Of a DNA stretch of 64,000 nucleotides, positions 23,701-35,165 are shown in pieces. Numbering within the stretch: position 1 is the first letter of the stretch; the number at the start of each line of letters is the position of its first letter. The translations under genes and the position numbers were made by a program. The stretch is from Sphagnum compactum (lineage: Eukaryota > Bryophyta > Sphagnopsida > Sphagnales), in assembly GCA_965153455.1 (NCBI GenBank), contig OZ234494.1, positions 6,076,001 through 6,140,000 of the forward strand, written 5' to 3'. The notes beneath the pieces are model-generated. The model worked only from the letters and a program-made list of their open reading frames with translations, had not been told where the DNA came from and ran no database searches.

Positions 23701-26148
23701 ATCAAATTATGGATGAATTTCAATATGTTTGTATGTTGTTTCATCCATTATATAGTACCTACCATAATTGTATGGGCATTTGTGACTAACCATGCAATTA
23801 TCTTAGTGACATTCAAGATCACATCACATGTTACTCCCTAGATGTGACAAGTGACAATTGTTAAACTGATTCTTTTTTCAAAATTTCAAAATTAATAAAT
23901 AAATTAGACTTAATCCAAGTTGTTGGTTTTTAAATTTACATTATTTCAATTGTGCAGCTAAGAGTTGCCCATGTTTTAGGGCAATTGATTAATGGGATAA
24001 TACCATGTGGCATGTTAATAATATTTGACTATTTATTTTATTTTAAAATCCAAATATATCTCATCCATCCAATAAGTGATGTTTTCAATTTACACATGTG
24101 ACACAACATTTTGGTGTCATGTGGCAATTAATGAATAGTACAAGTGATTTACGTACTTATTTACTTAATCAAATACCTACCTACCTACCTACCTACCTAC
24201 CTACCCAAGTTAGATATTTACTTAGGTAAGTAAATATGTTAATTAAGGTAGTAAATAAGTTAAGGGTAGGTACATAAATATTTTTTATTTCATTTTGGGT
24301 TAAGCCTTTTTTTATTAGATCATCCCCTAAGCCCATGTTTTTAAATATGAATATGTAAGAGTAAACACCTTTTTATATAATTTTCAAAATGGGAATGGAA
24401 GACAAAACATATGGGATAAATTTTGAAGTCACAAACTAAGTTGTCACTACAAAGTTTTGTTGCAAACTACTTGTAATTAAAAGGTTTATGCCATATCTTT
24501 CATTTTCATTTTTACCTTTATAAATTATGTAATTAACTAGGTAAGTGGATAATCAACTAGCTAATTAATTATTTACATTAATAATTCGTCAATAATTTTT
24601 AATTACATGATTATATAATTAACTAACTAATTATATTATAATAATATATTAAATAATTTTATTACTATATAGAATTTTAAATATTTATTTCTTATTATCT
24701 ATTAATTATATTTTTAACAATATTTTTTTATCCTAGTAATATTAGTATTGTAATTACTATATTTAATAAAAACATAGTAATAATTATTGTAAATAGAATA
24801 TTAACATATTAATGAATTATAGTTTTTTATATTTAAATGAATTATTATTTTAAATAATAATTCAAATAAATAACTATTATTATCAATATAATTGAATTAA
24901 TATTAAAACTAAAAGGTAGCTTAATGAGGCTAGCTATAATATTATTATTAAACTTTTTATTATGTCACTTGTTATAGGTGTTATAAACTATATTAATCAT
25001 TATTTAATAATAATAATAATAACCAAAAAATAATTATTTGTGTAAATATAATAAACCTTGGATAAGCTTGTAATATGGCTTTCGTGTGTTCTTTGTATAT
25101 TTTAAATACAACTTTAATAATCACAAGATATACATATATACATTTATCTTTGATTGATGTATTGTCACCTTTACATATATTTTAATGTGAAGCTAATATA
25201 TTTCAATAGCTTTTCAAACCAAGCTTAAGTGAACAGTAAAAACGACACTAAGATATATCCTAATGGATGTAGAATAAATAATGTATACATACGGCCTACT
25301 ACACATAATTATTAGTTATCATAACATAAAACACATAATTTACCTTATACAAAAATACACACATACATAATTTAATGTATAAACAATTAGTGGTTATCAT
25401 TTTTTGGTCACTTTTGCAACTAATGGGTCATACGAAGGCCTTTTAGGATGAAAGTATTGCAAAAAATCATCCCATTGAAAGAATGAAAAAACTAGTAGTT
25501 GCAACATAGTTGCAAATGTGATCAAAAAATGTGTAATGTGATTTCTAATTGCAAAAATAACCAAGGTTAGTTACAAGATATAATTAATCACATATAATTA
25601 CAAATTAATTGGTTACATTTTGGCCTTTTCTTACTCACTAATTATATTCATGAAAAAACTACCAAAAATCATGGGCCTAAATTTCTTCAAGTTATTTCAA
25701 GCTTAAACATTGTTGTTGTTTTGTTTAAAAGCAAGTTTTCAACTACTTAGACCCAAAGCAAAATGATGACCTTGAAAAGATAAATACTTTTCTGAACTTA
25801 CATAAGCAATATTACAAATAAACTTTTCATTTTTCTTATGAAGACAAAGATATTTGAGCCCATTTGCAGTGCAAGATTTGCAAGGTGATTTTCACATTTT
25901 AGCCATAATTTGTGTTAAAGAAAAGGGATGAAGTCTTTATAGATTTGATAATAATTAATGTATAACAATGCAAATGCATAAAATGATTGAATGGGTTATG
26001 CCACGTATATTGTCAAAATAAGTTAAAGTTCCAAATGTTAATTAATGCAACGGGATTTTAATGCATAAATGAAATCATAGTTACGTTATAAAACACATTT
26101 ATGAATGATATTGAAATTTAACTTTGTTTCCACATTTTTTTCATTTTT
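20799..26148. other. AT-rich intergenic DNA; (ACCT)n near 24175-24205
   Basis: More than 5 kb without a credible ORF, apart from chance reading frames. An ACCT/CCTA tetranucleotide run of about seven units lies near 24175-24205 and is followed by 'ggtaagtaaa' words that partly complement it. The 24.5-25.1 kb part is almost pure A/T. No transposon ends or RNA genes are recognisable. Confidence 0.5.
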
Positions 26149-26302
26149 CACTACAACAAAAGGTGTTCTTGTACGCTAAGTGATTTCATTGGATTTAAAA
26201 TGAATTCATTGGTTGCAGTGAACAACGACAAGTGAAGAAATAATTATTTCATTGGTCTAGTGAACGGGGACTAATGAATTGCACCCACATTTTGTAATAG
26301 TG
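26149..26302. mobile_element. 154-bp CACTA MITE with intact terminal inverted repeats
   Basis: The left terminus CACTACAACAAAAGGTG and the right terminus (reverse complement) CACTATTACAAAATGTG match at 14 of 17 positions. Both begin with the CACTA signature of the En/Spm superfamily. The flanking 3-bp TTT on each side is consistent with the 3-bp target duplication of this superfamily, although T-richness weakens that point. There is no coding capacity, so the element is non-autonomous. Part of its interior ('gaacggggactaatgaattgcaccc') resembles the termini near 18790 and 20775. Confidence 0.75.
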
Positions 26303-28655
26303 TTTGAATTCTTTTGCCATTCATATTACATCCATCATATATGTTTTGAAATAAAAAGTTTAGCATACAAATTTATTTCCATAAATAACTTCCAATATCA
26401 ACTTGCATTTGATCAAACACATGAAAATTGATCTAACTTGGGTGTCTTCCAATATAAATTGTTTCAAATTTAGTTTTAGAGAATTTTTTAATTTTTAAGA
26501 AATATTAATTGGAAAATATTTTCATGGGTGATGTTTCTTGTGCTTGTTGTTTAGTAACATGGTTTGATTTTTCAATTTTTGTATATCCTTTGTGCATTAG
26601 ACTCCAAACAAAATCAATAACAAAGAGCATAAAATTCGTCTAATTTTTTAGTGTTACTCTTGTGCATAATAAAGATATATGCAAAGCTTAGCAAATTCAA
26701 GAGCACAACTGTGAGTTTGTCCAAAACTAACAATGATGACGAACACCCATGATGTGAGTGCACCTCCTATGTTACATCTTTTACAAATTTACACTGAAGG
26801 TTGTATGGTGTGTGGGCATTGAGTGTATTTATGTTAGGGAGCAAATGGTGAAGCTTTATTTATTCATATATTTTGTTGGGGGGAGGAAGATGTGAAGCTT
26901 TATGTTTTATTTCTGCTTGTGTTGAGTTTTGCTTAATGTCAATGTTAGGGAAAGCAAGATGCAACATTTTTGTGTTGTATTTTTGCTTACATTGTGGTTT
27001 TGGTTGTTTTGTGTTTCTGTTAAGGAAAGTGAGAGACAATGCCCAACATCATGGGTTTGTTAACCATAGAGCTCATTAGATTGTGTTATCAAATATGGGC
27101 TTATAAATGTGAGAAGATTATTAATTATAGAAAAATATTGTTTTTCATTTTGGAAGTAAATGTGGGTATGGCCATGGCCATGCAAAAGACTAAGGGGTGT
27201 CAACAAACCAAAGAGCATACTTGAAGCATACACCACTATGATTAATGTGGCAAGATTAAACTGTGAAGGATATGTTTATATGTATTTTTATTGTTAAGCT
27301 ATTTTCTTCTTCTTTCATATCTCCAATTGCTTCTCTCATATCTCCAATTGTTTCTTTGATGTCTTTAAAACTAAGACTCCATCAAGTTACGAAGTCTTGA
27401 AAAAGATAAAATGTTCAAGCTTTAAACACTTACACAAAACTATCCCAACGTTCCAAGTTTGTTTCTCTTGAGAACATATAAACACACATAGATAGAAACA
27501 TAAAAACAAATATGGAAAATGATTTCCCACATACTTCCATAATTAACAAGGACATATATAGATAATTGAATTATATTTGGTTGTGCATGACCATCATTGT
27601 TTGGTTTTCAACAACATGCATTGGTTTGCTCAAAGCTTTTGAAATTGATGTGTGAACCTTCATGTTTTTGTTGTTGGTGGATGATCTGACACAATTGAAA
27701 GAATTAACTTATGTCGAGAATATTTGTTTAACAAATCAATTTGACTTTTTGCATAATAATATGTAAGTTTTGGTAGTGTGAAAGTTATGGCATGTAAATG
27801 ACAACACGATTATGCTTATTGCACATCATAGTTTGGGGATGTGATTGATTGTCTTCTTCCATCTTCTTTTACAAACAATTTTGTTATTGTATCACATGGC
27901 CACCACAAATTGTTACATTTCTGGTGACTTCTCTTTCTACATACTTTAGGAAGATATTAAAACTACAATTTATATGTCAAGACCATGGATTTAGAAGCCC
28001 CATGGAATATATGATATTCGTAGTTACGAGCTTTTTGAACATTACAATCATTTCAATCATCTAATCAATAAAATCTTTCATAAGGTGATCATCTAGAAAC
28101 TTCATAATTTAAAAAACTAAAAAAAAATCGTGATTATGTAATAAAATCTTTTTTAAAATTTATAAAACCATCAACAAATGAAAATATTTTTAAAAATGTA
28201 CTAGCCAAAATGAAATAGTTCAATAGTCTTCAACTTGTACTTGAACGTACACCATATTTTTATTATAATCAATTTTTTTGAAAAAATTAAATCAAATATT
28301 TTTGAATATGATATCTTAAATCACCATATATTTGATCTTGGTTTCAAAAACAGATGGGTTAACAAACGTTTAAGACGACTCTTATTGGAATGGTTTTTAT
28401 TTAAGAAGCTACATTATCACACTAAACATTTCTAATGTTTTTTTTAATAGAAAACAATTCCATGTTTAAATTAAAAAAAGAAACATGTTTTTTTTTTTTT
28501 TAAAGAAAAAAATTGCTTAAAAAATTTGTGAAGATTGTTGAAACTAATGCTTTCATGTGGTTGATAAGGTGCCCGCCAAATGCACTTGGAAATTTCTTTG
28601 AATTCTTTAAGGTTGGGAAATTTTGAGGATTACAAGGGAACTACTCCATGTAATG
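26303..28655. other. AT-rich intergenic DNA, no gene seen
   Basis: Only short, low-complexity ORFs occur. Around 26870-27060 there is a loose direct repetition of 'gttagggaaagcaagatg' and 'tttatttctgcttgtgttg' phrases, which suggests a degraded tandem duplication with a period of about 70 bp. No element ends were found. Confidence 0.4.
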
Positions 28656-28659
28656 ACTC

Positions 28660-28890
28660 AATTAAAATGAAATTCCCTGAAAGGATTTGTCATAATTCGA
28701 CCCTTTTACTTTCATAATTAAAATGAAATTCCCTGAAATTAATTATAAAACTTATAATTAATAATAATTATAACTTATAATGAAAGAAAATTAATACTTA
28801 TGAAAATAATTTTTCTCATTTTAATCCTTTCAGGGAATTTCATTTTAATTCATTATAAGTTTTAAAATGAAATTAATTCCCTGAAAGGAT
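28660..28890. repeat. Inverted/direct repeat cluster with perfect 27-bp arms
   Basis: A 27-base word at 28660-28686 (core AAATTCCCTGAAAGGAT) recurs as its exact reverse complement at 28824-28850. A 23-base direct copy lies at 28716-28738 and a copy with a 3-base insertion at 28864-28890. The intervening sequence is itself rich in 'aattataacttataat' mirror words. Transcription through either strand would give a long hairpin. The cluster could be a foldback-type mobile element or a hairpin RNA source; no target duplication was identified. Confidence 0.75.
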
Positions 28891-29239
28891 TTGTTTCCAG
28901 GAAAAAACTTATAATGCCATAATTACACCTCAGAAAATTCACCCTAGGAAATGATGCCAAAGGCTTTTTGCATGTAGGGTAAGGGACCCACTAGGTTTTG
29001 GGAGGGCCGGGTTGTGGCTTCACAAGTTTGAGCCCTTGTGAACCAGGGACCAAGGGCAAGAACCATGTGAGGGCTGAGCATTTGAGTCCCTTATGAAAGA
29101 ATTTGGAACATTTTTGAAAGGGTCACTGAGTTGCACCTCTAAGAACTGAACTGCTCTAGCAAGGGTCGCACCTTATGGTGACCTGTGTTATAGGACCAGA
29201 TACCCGAGGTGGTCCTGTGGGCTTGTTGGCTTCGGCCCT

Positions 29240-29958
29240 ACTGTAGGACCCTGTGACCTAGACCTCCTCGGGTGCCACAAAGGGCCTTCTCGCAGACTAT
29301 GCCGCCCGCGGTCGACCGCGCTGACAGAGCACAACCGTGCGGTCAGAGGGCAGGGGGCAGGAAGAGCTTCGCGGAGAGCGAGCGAGCGAGCGAGCGAGCT
29401 TGCTGCGCGGAGGGAGGTCGAGTGTTGTCGCAATGGGAGTGTGCAAACAAGCTGGAATGAATTTCTCGTCTGGCAATAATGGCGCAGTCTTGTTCGCTTC
29501 CGTGACCGGCCAGATGATTGCAGTTCCTGTTTTGATTTCATCTCCTGGGTCGCGCAGTGACTGCTGCGATCCATGCTTTCCAAGATCGTTTGTTGCCTCC
29601 TTTGGCCAGCGACGATGATCGTCTGGCTGGCTGCGGAACAGTGATTCTGCGGCCAGCAGAAGAAGATGAAGGTGAAGCTGATGATGATGAAGGAATTGAT
29701 TACGTAGGAAAGGAGGAGGAGGAGGAGGCAGCGACACAAGAGTGGTTGGGTGGGTGGGTGGAAGGGAAGTGGGAGGAGGGGGTGATTGGGGTCTTTCTTT
29801 ACCGGGCAGGGATGCACTCTGTAGTGCAAGAACCAAGGGATAGAGAGGGATTGGTGAGTGGCAGAGGAGATGGGTTTGGCACATCCTGGGCGGGAGGAGA
29901 ACCGTTTGGACCTCATCACATCCGGAGAGATGGGGCGGGCAGCATCGCGCGCCAGGCG
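29240..29958 (+). promoter_or_regulatory. GC-rich 5' region of the At3g12590-like gene copy
   Basis: A sudden change to CG-rich sequence with many CpGs starts near 29240, including a (GAGC)n run around 29378-29398. It ends at the presumed start codon at 29959. Long ORFs occur on both strands because stop codons are rare in such DNA; none resembles a known protein. The region is best read as promoter plus 5'UTR. Confidence 0.4.
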
Positions 29959-31294
29959 ATGGGACAGCAGCAGCGGCAACAACGACAGCACCACAGGAAG
30001 CGTCCGGAGCCTCTAAGACGAGCTGTGGCGGACTGTCTTTCCGCCTCTCATCATCATACCTCCACGTCTTTGTTCCCATCCGAAGCTGTGCGGACTCTTC
30101 AGGTACCCAATAACTTCTCCAAAACCTTAGCTGCTGATCTCCCTATCAAAGAGGTCTAGCTGCACTTCCCGTCGCTTCTCGTTGAGCTCCCTCCCTGATT
30201 TCAGAACAGCTTGTATCCAATCCAAGTTGTTGTTGTTGTTGTTGTTGTTGTTTGGTGCCTTGTGGGTCTGAGGAAATTGCACTCTGAAGAAAATGCAATC
30301 TCATATTCATGCTTTCAAGCAAGGCTTTTGAGATCTTGTACAATTTTCAAATAGTACCCTAAACTTTGCTTCACAAGATTCTCAGAATTGCATCTGGTTT
30401 GAACCACTTTCCTTTGGAACTTGGAGAATTTGCCCTGGAAAGAGTTCTAGCTTTTAGATCAACAACTTGTCCCAGTGGATACTGTAATTGGGTTCCAGTC
30501 AGGGGGAGCTGGCTCTGGTCATGGGGAGCAGTTTTGCTTCTTGTAGAGAAAGCCTGAAACATGACGTTGCATCAAATGCCAGGTGGGTCAGTTCTCTGAC
30601 ATGTGTTGTTGTGCTCCACTCCCTGGTGGTGGTGCCTTTGGTTTGGTGGGCAGGACTACCTTGTGAATTCTGTGACTGTGGATTTGGCATACTGTGTACT
30701 GATTGACCATGCACTTGCAGAGAGAGACCGTAGGTAGGTATGAAAACCTTATCAGTGAATTTGCAGGTTTGTTGGGTTTGTCATTCTTTGCTTGCTTTCT
30801 CTCTGGCCCTGGGAATATTCTGTTGTACTTGGTTTTGTCTCTATGGGTAAAATTGTTGCTCCAGCCAGTCCTTGATTCCCAGTGGTATTCTTTCTGAACA
30901 GTCCACCAGGCATCACCAGTGTGTTGCTCTACTCAAGAAATACCACTTCAGGTAAGCCGGCCTCCACACTGTGACTGTGTCTGATTGTCCTCGTCCCCTG
31001 GGGTTTATCTTCTTGCTCCTGTACAGTTTGTTGTGAACCCAGCAGTTGTCAACAGATGGAGAAGCCTCAAATGTGAAGTCCAGTATACCTGTTCTTGAAA
31101 CTGGGTGATAAATTGAAATAAAATTGGAGAGCAGAACATGTTGCTTCATGAAGAATTGTGTGGATGTGTGACTGTGGATCCTGCGTTTCTGAGCAACTGG
31201 CTGGCTGACAGATACGTACCAAGACCTTCAACATTGCAGCAGATTGATGTGTTCTGTGTGGGTCTCATTTTGGAGTGCAATACTGCTGCTCAAG
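29959..31294 (+). pseudogene. First four exons of an At3g12590-like conserved plant protein, frameshifted and truncated
   Basis: Exons: 29959-30102, 30654-30733, 30902-30951 and 31212-31294, all with GT/AG borders. They read KRPEPLRRAVADCL, then LAYCVLIDHALAERDR, then CVALLKKYHF, then RYVPRPSTLQQIDVFC. This order and wording match the N terminus of a conserved plant protein of over 1100 aa and unknown function that I know as At3g12590 (identifier from memory, less certain than the family). Exon 3 is 50 nt where the family needs 51, so one base is missing just before the Cys codon and the frame is broken. I searched 31.3-33.7 kb for the next conserved block (family 'YVRSLVA' region) and did not find it. 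A truncated duplicate that kept its introns fits best; an assembly error plus a distant exon 5 is the alternative. Confidence 0.65.
30226..30252 (+). repeat. (GTT)n microsatellite
   Basis: About nine GTT units lie in intron 1 of the At3g12590-like gene copy, 120 bp after its first donor site. Confidence 0.85.
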
Positions 31295-33764
31295 GTGATG
31301 CCTTCAGAAAGAGCACACCCTGGGCTCAACCTGCTGCTAATGAGGCGGGTGCGATGACTGGATGTGAGAGCAGAAAAGGCTCTCACTCATAAGCATTTTG
31401 TAAATTGGCTCCCAAGTACAAGCATACTAGTGCTCCTCCACATATCCCTATTTCTTTTATTCATCACCACAAGAAGTCATTTCTGGGTCTTCTGAGATAT
31501 CAGCTCTGCAAGCTGGTATGTCCACAATCTTTTGAGTTCATCCAGCTCATGCCATGAAAAATGGGTTGGGCTGGAGGGATTTGTTTGGGGTGAGCAAGGT
31601 TATTGTATGAGTTTATTTGCACAGAATCGTAGTTGAAGTTGGTAGAATTGTCAAAGATATGTATTGACATAGAATGTTGTGCTGCCCACAGGCAATTGAT
31701 TGGAGAAGATTGCATCTGCTTTCCTGGGAATGGACACAGGTGGTCTGCAGATTGAAAAGTATGGTAATCATGAAAGCAATATATCTCCAGTGGTGCACCA
31801 GATTTAGTGGTTCTGCAATTACAGGTGAGAAATTCTGTTGAGCTAAATATATCCATCAGAAGGGGTGTATAAACATGCAATAATCTACTAACTGTGCTTC
31901 TGGCTTTGAAGAGTCCAGGGTAAGTTGGCACCATTTTCTTAATGTATGGTTGGTTCCCTTTCCATGTAGAATTTATTTTTTCTTTGTAGGTTTAGTCTCT
32001 TCATAGTGAGTTCCAGGCCTTTCTGCCTCACCACTCTGGGGCACATTCTACAGGAATCCTTTTCTACTGTAAAGTAAATGAAGCTAGGGGTGTAGAAAGC
32101 CAATTTGGTGGATTAAAAAGTCTTCAGTTGCTCCGGAAGACTGTTCTTTAGGAAATAGCCCATTTTTCACGGCTTCTGGGAAGTATGGATTTATGCTTCA
32201 GACCTATCTATCCTCTTGAAGAGGTGAAATAATATGTGGGAATAATTTCCAGCACATTTATTGACTTTTGGTTTATGAATTTTAATTTGGGGTTGAGGGT
32301 GCATTTGGTTGCTCATGCTGGTGAGCTATCAATGTCAGGAGGAGTGAAATAAAGAACCTGAAGGATAGCATGTAGGCAGTCTGTTCAGAGTTAGGGTTCC
32401 AGGAAAGTGCTACCCTGTCCATTATCAACACCATTGCAGTTGGGACCTGACATGATATTTTCTTGCAGGAATGGTTGAGGTACCTGTTCTACAGGACTTT
32501 GTTTTATCAGAAATTGATGATCAGGTGTGAAAGACTCTGCTTTCAGTGCATTAATATCTGTTGTTTCATCACACTACAGGGTGCATGCTTACTAAAACTG
32601 GTGAAGTGGGTACATATGGCTTGGAGACTCGAGGATTCAAGACTATTTTTTATGAGTTTAAAGTTTATATCTAATTCTCATTGCTTTTTATCCATTTCAT
32701 CATTACAGAATTTGGTATTTAGCAACTGCCAGTTTTTGTCAAAGCAATTTAGGAGCTGAATTTCTTGGCATCTGTCTGCATTTGTTCCATTAAGTTTGTG
32801 CTGTGTGTATATACAGGCCTGCTTAGTTCTAAGTGTTTCTATCAAGAGTTATATATCGATTGTCTGCAGAGTGCTAGGGGAAATGGCTGTATACATAATG
32901 CAAGAAATCATGGCTTCTGGAGTAGTAATGAAAAGGACATTTGATGTGAGAAACAAAGATGGCTAGTGGGGTCAGAATGGTAGAGAGTTGCTGGAAATCC
33001 ATCTTGTTTTAATCTCTTTGTGGGTATGGTCACATTGATAGAGAATTGCTTCAAAGTTGGTAATGACCCATTGTTCACTGGACTGGCAGGCTTGTATCAT
33101 CTTCTTTCTGGTTTTCATGCAATGTTCAGTGGAGGGTATCAAACTCCTTGCAACTATTTATTCAATCTCTAGTAAGTATTTGGTTCTTTCTCTGACTCAT
33201 CTCTTGCAAGTGCCTTTCTGTTTGGGTTCCTTCTGCACTCCAAAGTAGTGTACTGACAGACTAGTTCATAAATGCTCCATAACAGAGTCTTAGAATGCAC
33301 TTGGGTATTGGGGAGGAGACCACCATTGCAAACATCCTCCTCCAACCAATTCCTCCCGATTTATTATGTTCACCAAGTTGTGACTAGTGGGCTTTCGATC
33401 CTCTGTTTCCCTTGGAAAATCAAACCTTTAATCCCAGAGGAAAATACAGTTGCAGTACTTGTCTTGTGGTTGCATGTAGAAAATTATACCCAAACAATTG
33501 TTTGTGTATAATTTTTGAGTGGGAAAATATTTCAACCACATTTTTCATTACCAAACTGTTCATCAGTCTTGTCAATGGTGTTGGGAAGATGGAATTTCTG
33601 ACATGAAGTGGAATAAGTTATTTTTGGAAAACCTAAAATTGAAGTTAGAAGAAGACCTAGTACAAGAAGCAAGGAATTGAACAAAAGAACCGAAGTTTGT
33701 TTTTATTCTGTGAATTTGGAAATCATACCAAAGACAAAAGTACCCTCCATCAAATCTCCTGATT
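31295..33764. other. Non-coding DNA downstream of exon 4, no further exons found
   Basis: Moderate base composition, with several AG/GT-bounded open stretches (for example 32470-32523) but none resembling the expected later exons of the At3g12590-like protein. It may be remaining intron or 3' flank of that truncated copy. Confidence 0.4.
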
Positions 33765-34088
33765 CTATTTGTCTCTAAGTTTCTTAAATGCTTCCTTAGC
33801 TCTAGCCACAGCTTTCATCACTGGAGGAGCACCATCTGCCACTCCATTGGCTCCAAGCTCAATGTTCCTTTTCATCATTAGATCGGAGATGGTGCCAAGC
33901 CTTCCCAATGCTTGATTTAAGTTCTCCTTGATCACTGCCTTCATTTCACCATCAGCAAATGTAACCGGCTGCAGCAGTGGTGGTGGCACTGGCAACTTCC
34001 CCTTCTTGCATTTTATTGTTTGAGACCTAGAGTTGCAAGATGCTGCCAATGCCTCCACTGCCTCCTTGCTGCTTGTTCCATTCAACAT
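33765..34088 (-). CDS. Small hypothetical protein, 107 aa
   Basis: A single open frame from ATG at 34088 to a stop at 33765. I do not recognise the family. The C-terminal half is amphipathic and charged, predicted helical by eye (ALGRLGTISDLMMKRNIEL, then MKAVARAKEAFKKLRDK). The N-terminal half holds KCKKGKLPVPPPLLQP. Base composition is less AT-rich than its surroundings and codon choice looks protein-like, which is why I keep it. No signal peptide or membrane segment is present. A CT-rich run at 34548-34576 lies upstream, where a minus-strand promoter or 5'UTR could be. It could also be one exon of a longer gene. Confidence 0.4.
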   Translation of the reverse strand: MLNGTSSKEAVEALAASCNSRSQTIKCKKGKLPVPPPLLQPVTFADGEMKAVIKENLNQALGRLGTISDLMMKRNIELGANGVADGAPPVMKAVARAKEAFKKLRDK

Positions 34089-34547
34089 ATTTGTGTCTAA
34101 ATACTTACCATGTAAAGTAAGATAGCTGCATCTGCAATGGATTCCCTTTGTTTTTTCCCCCCAATAAAATCATATATACATATATAAACATATGTGTATA
34201 TTTGATTTTTCATAAGAAGGTTTCCCCTACAAGCTATCTCCAGCATGAAGACAAGAGAAGGTCCTTAGGGTTGTGGGTGGTGTGGTGAAACGGTTTGGGA
34301 AGCTCTGGAAGAAATGGTTGAGTTTGGCTAGGAGTCTTTTCTTCATTGGCCTATAGATTTATATTTTGGTTACTTGCCTCTTGGGTATTTATTAATTAAT
34401 TAATAGTGTTGTAATAAAGTTCCAAATGAAGAAAGAGAGAAAGAAAAAAGAAAGAAAGAAAGACAAGATAAGAATGAAACTAACTAATTGGGGAAATACT
34501 TTAAAGCTTTGGAACATCTTGTGCAACCACCCAACTCTAGTGTTGTG

Positions 34548-34576
34548 CTCTCTCTCTCTCTCCCTCTCTCTCTCTC
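34548..34576. repeat. (CT)n dinucleotide run
   Basis: Nearly pure CT over 29 bases, GA on the minus strand. It lies about 470 bp upstream of the minus-strand small ORF. Such runs are common in plant 5'UTRs and core promoters, but no link is shown here. Confidence 0.8.
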
Positions 34577-34849
34577 AATAAATCATCAACACCCTTTTGA
34601 ATGCCTAATTTCATGGGTTTCATGGATGAGGAATTTGCTTCGTAAATGATGTCATGATTTTCATCCACAAAGGGACAAGTGGTTATGGATAATATAATTG
34701 TAAGTTACCATTTGTAGCATTAGATAGTAATTTATTTAGTAGATTTGTGTCTATTATTTCATCCACAATTTTTGTAGTTATAATTTTCAGTTCTGTCTGT
34801 TTTTCGTCCAGTGAAAAAAAGAAAAAAAAAGGGGGGGGGGATTATGGTA

Positions 34850-35165
34850 TTAACAAATGGCTCTGTGTGGATGATTTTAGGTCTCAAAAAAAGCTCCACA
34901 CGGATGGATGCTTGGATTACTGTCTTAACAATTACTCTCCATGGATGGATCCCTAGATTATGGTCGTAACACTGGCTCTGCATGGATGGATGTTTGGATT
35001 ACAAGGTTAACAATGGCTTTTGCAGATGGATGCTTTGATTACGCCTTCACAATGGATGCTGTGCAGATGGATGCTTGGATTACGGTGTTCAAAATGGCTC
35101 TACACAGATGGATGCCTGGATCACTTTGCTAATAAGGCTCTGCATGGATGGATTCTTGGAGCACG
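34850..35165 (+). repeat. Degenerate ~45-bp minisatellite (about 7 copies)
   Basis: Repeated 'ggctctgcatggatggatgc' plus 'ttggattacggt..taacaa' units at irregular 40-50 bp spacing. It translates as variants of WMDAWIT in one frame, but stops and frame changes between units argue against a protein. Poly-A/poly-G (34817-34840) precedes it. Confidence 0.75.

Noticed and set aside
29188-30079. Two long minus-strand ORFs (268 and 260 codons) opposite the At3g12590-like 5' region
   Set aside because: They lie in CG-rich DNA where stops are rare, have low-complexity Leu/Pro/Ser composition and overlap recognisable plus-strand exon 1.
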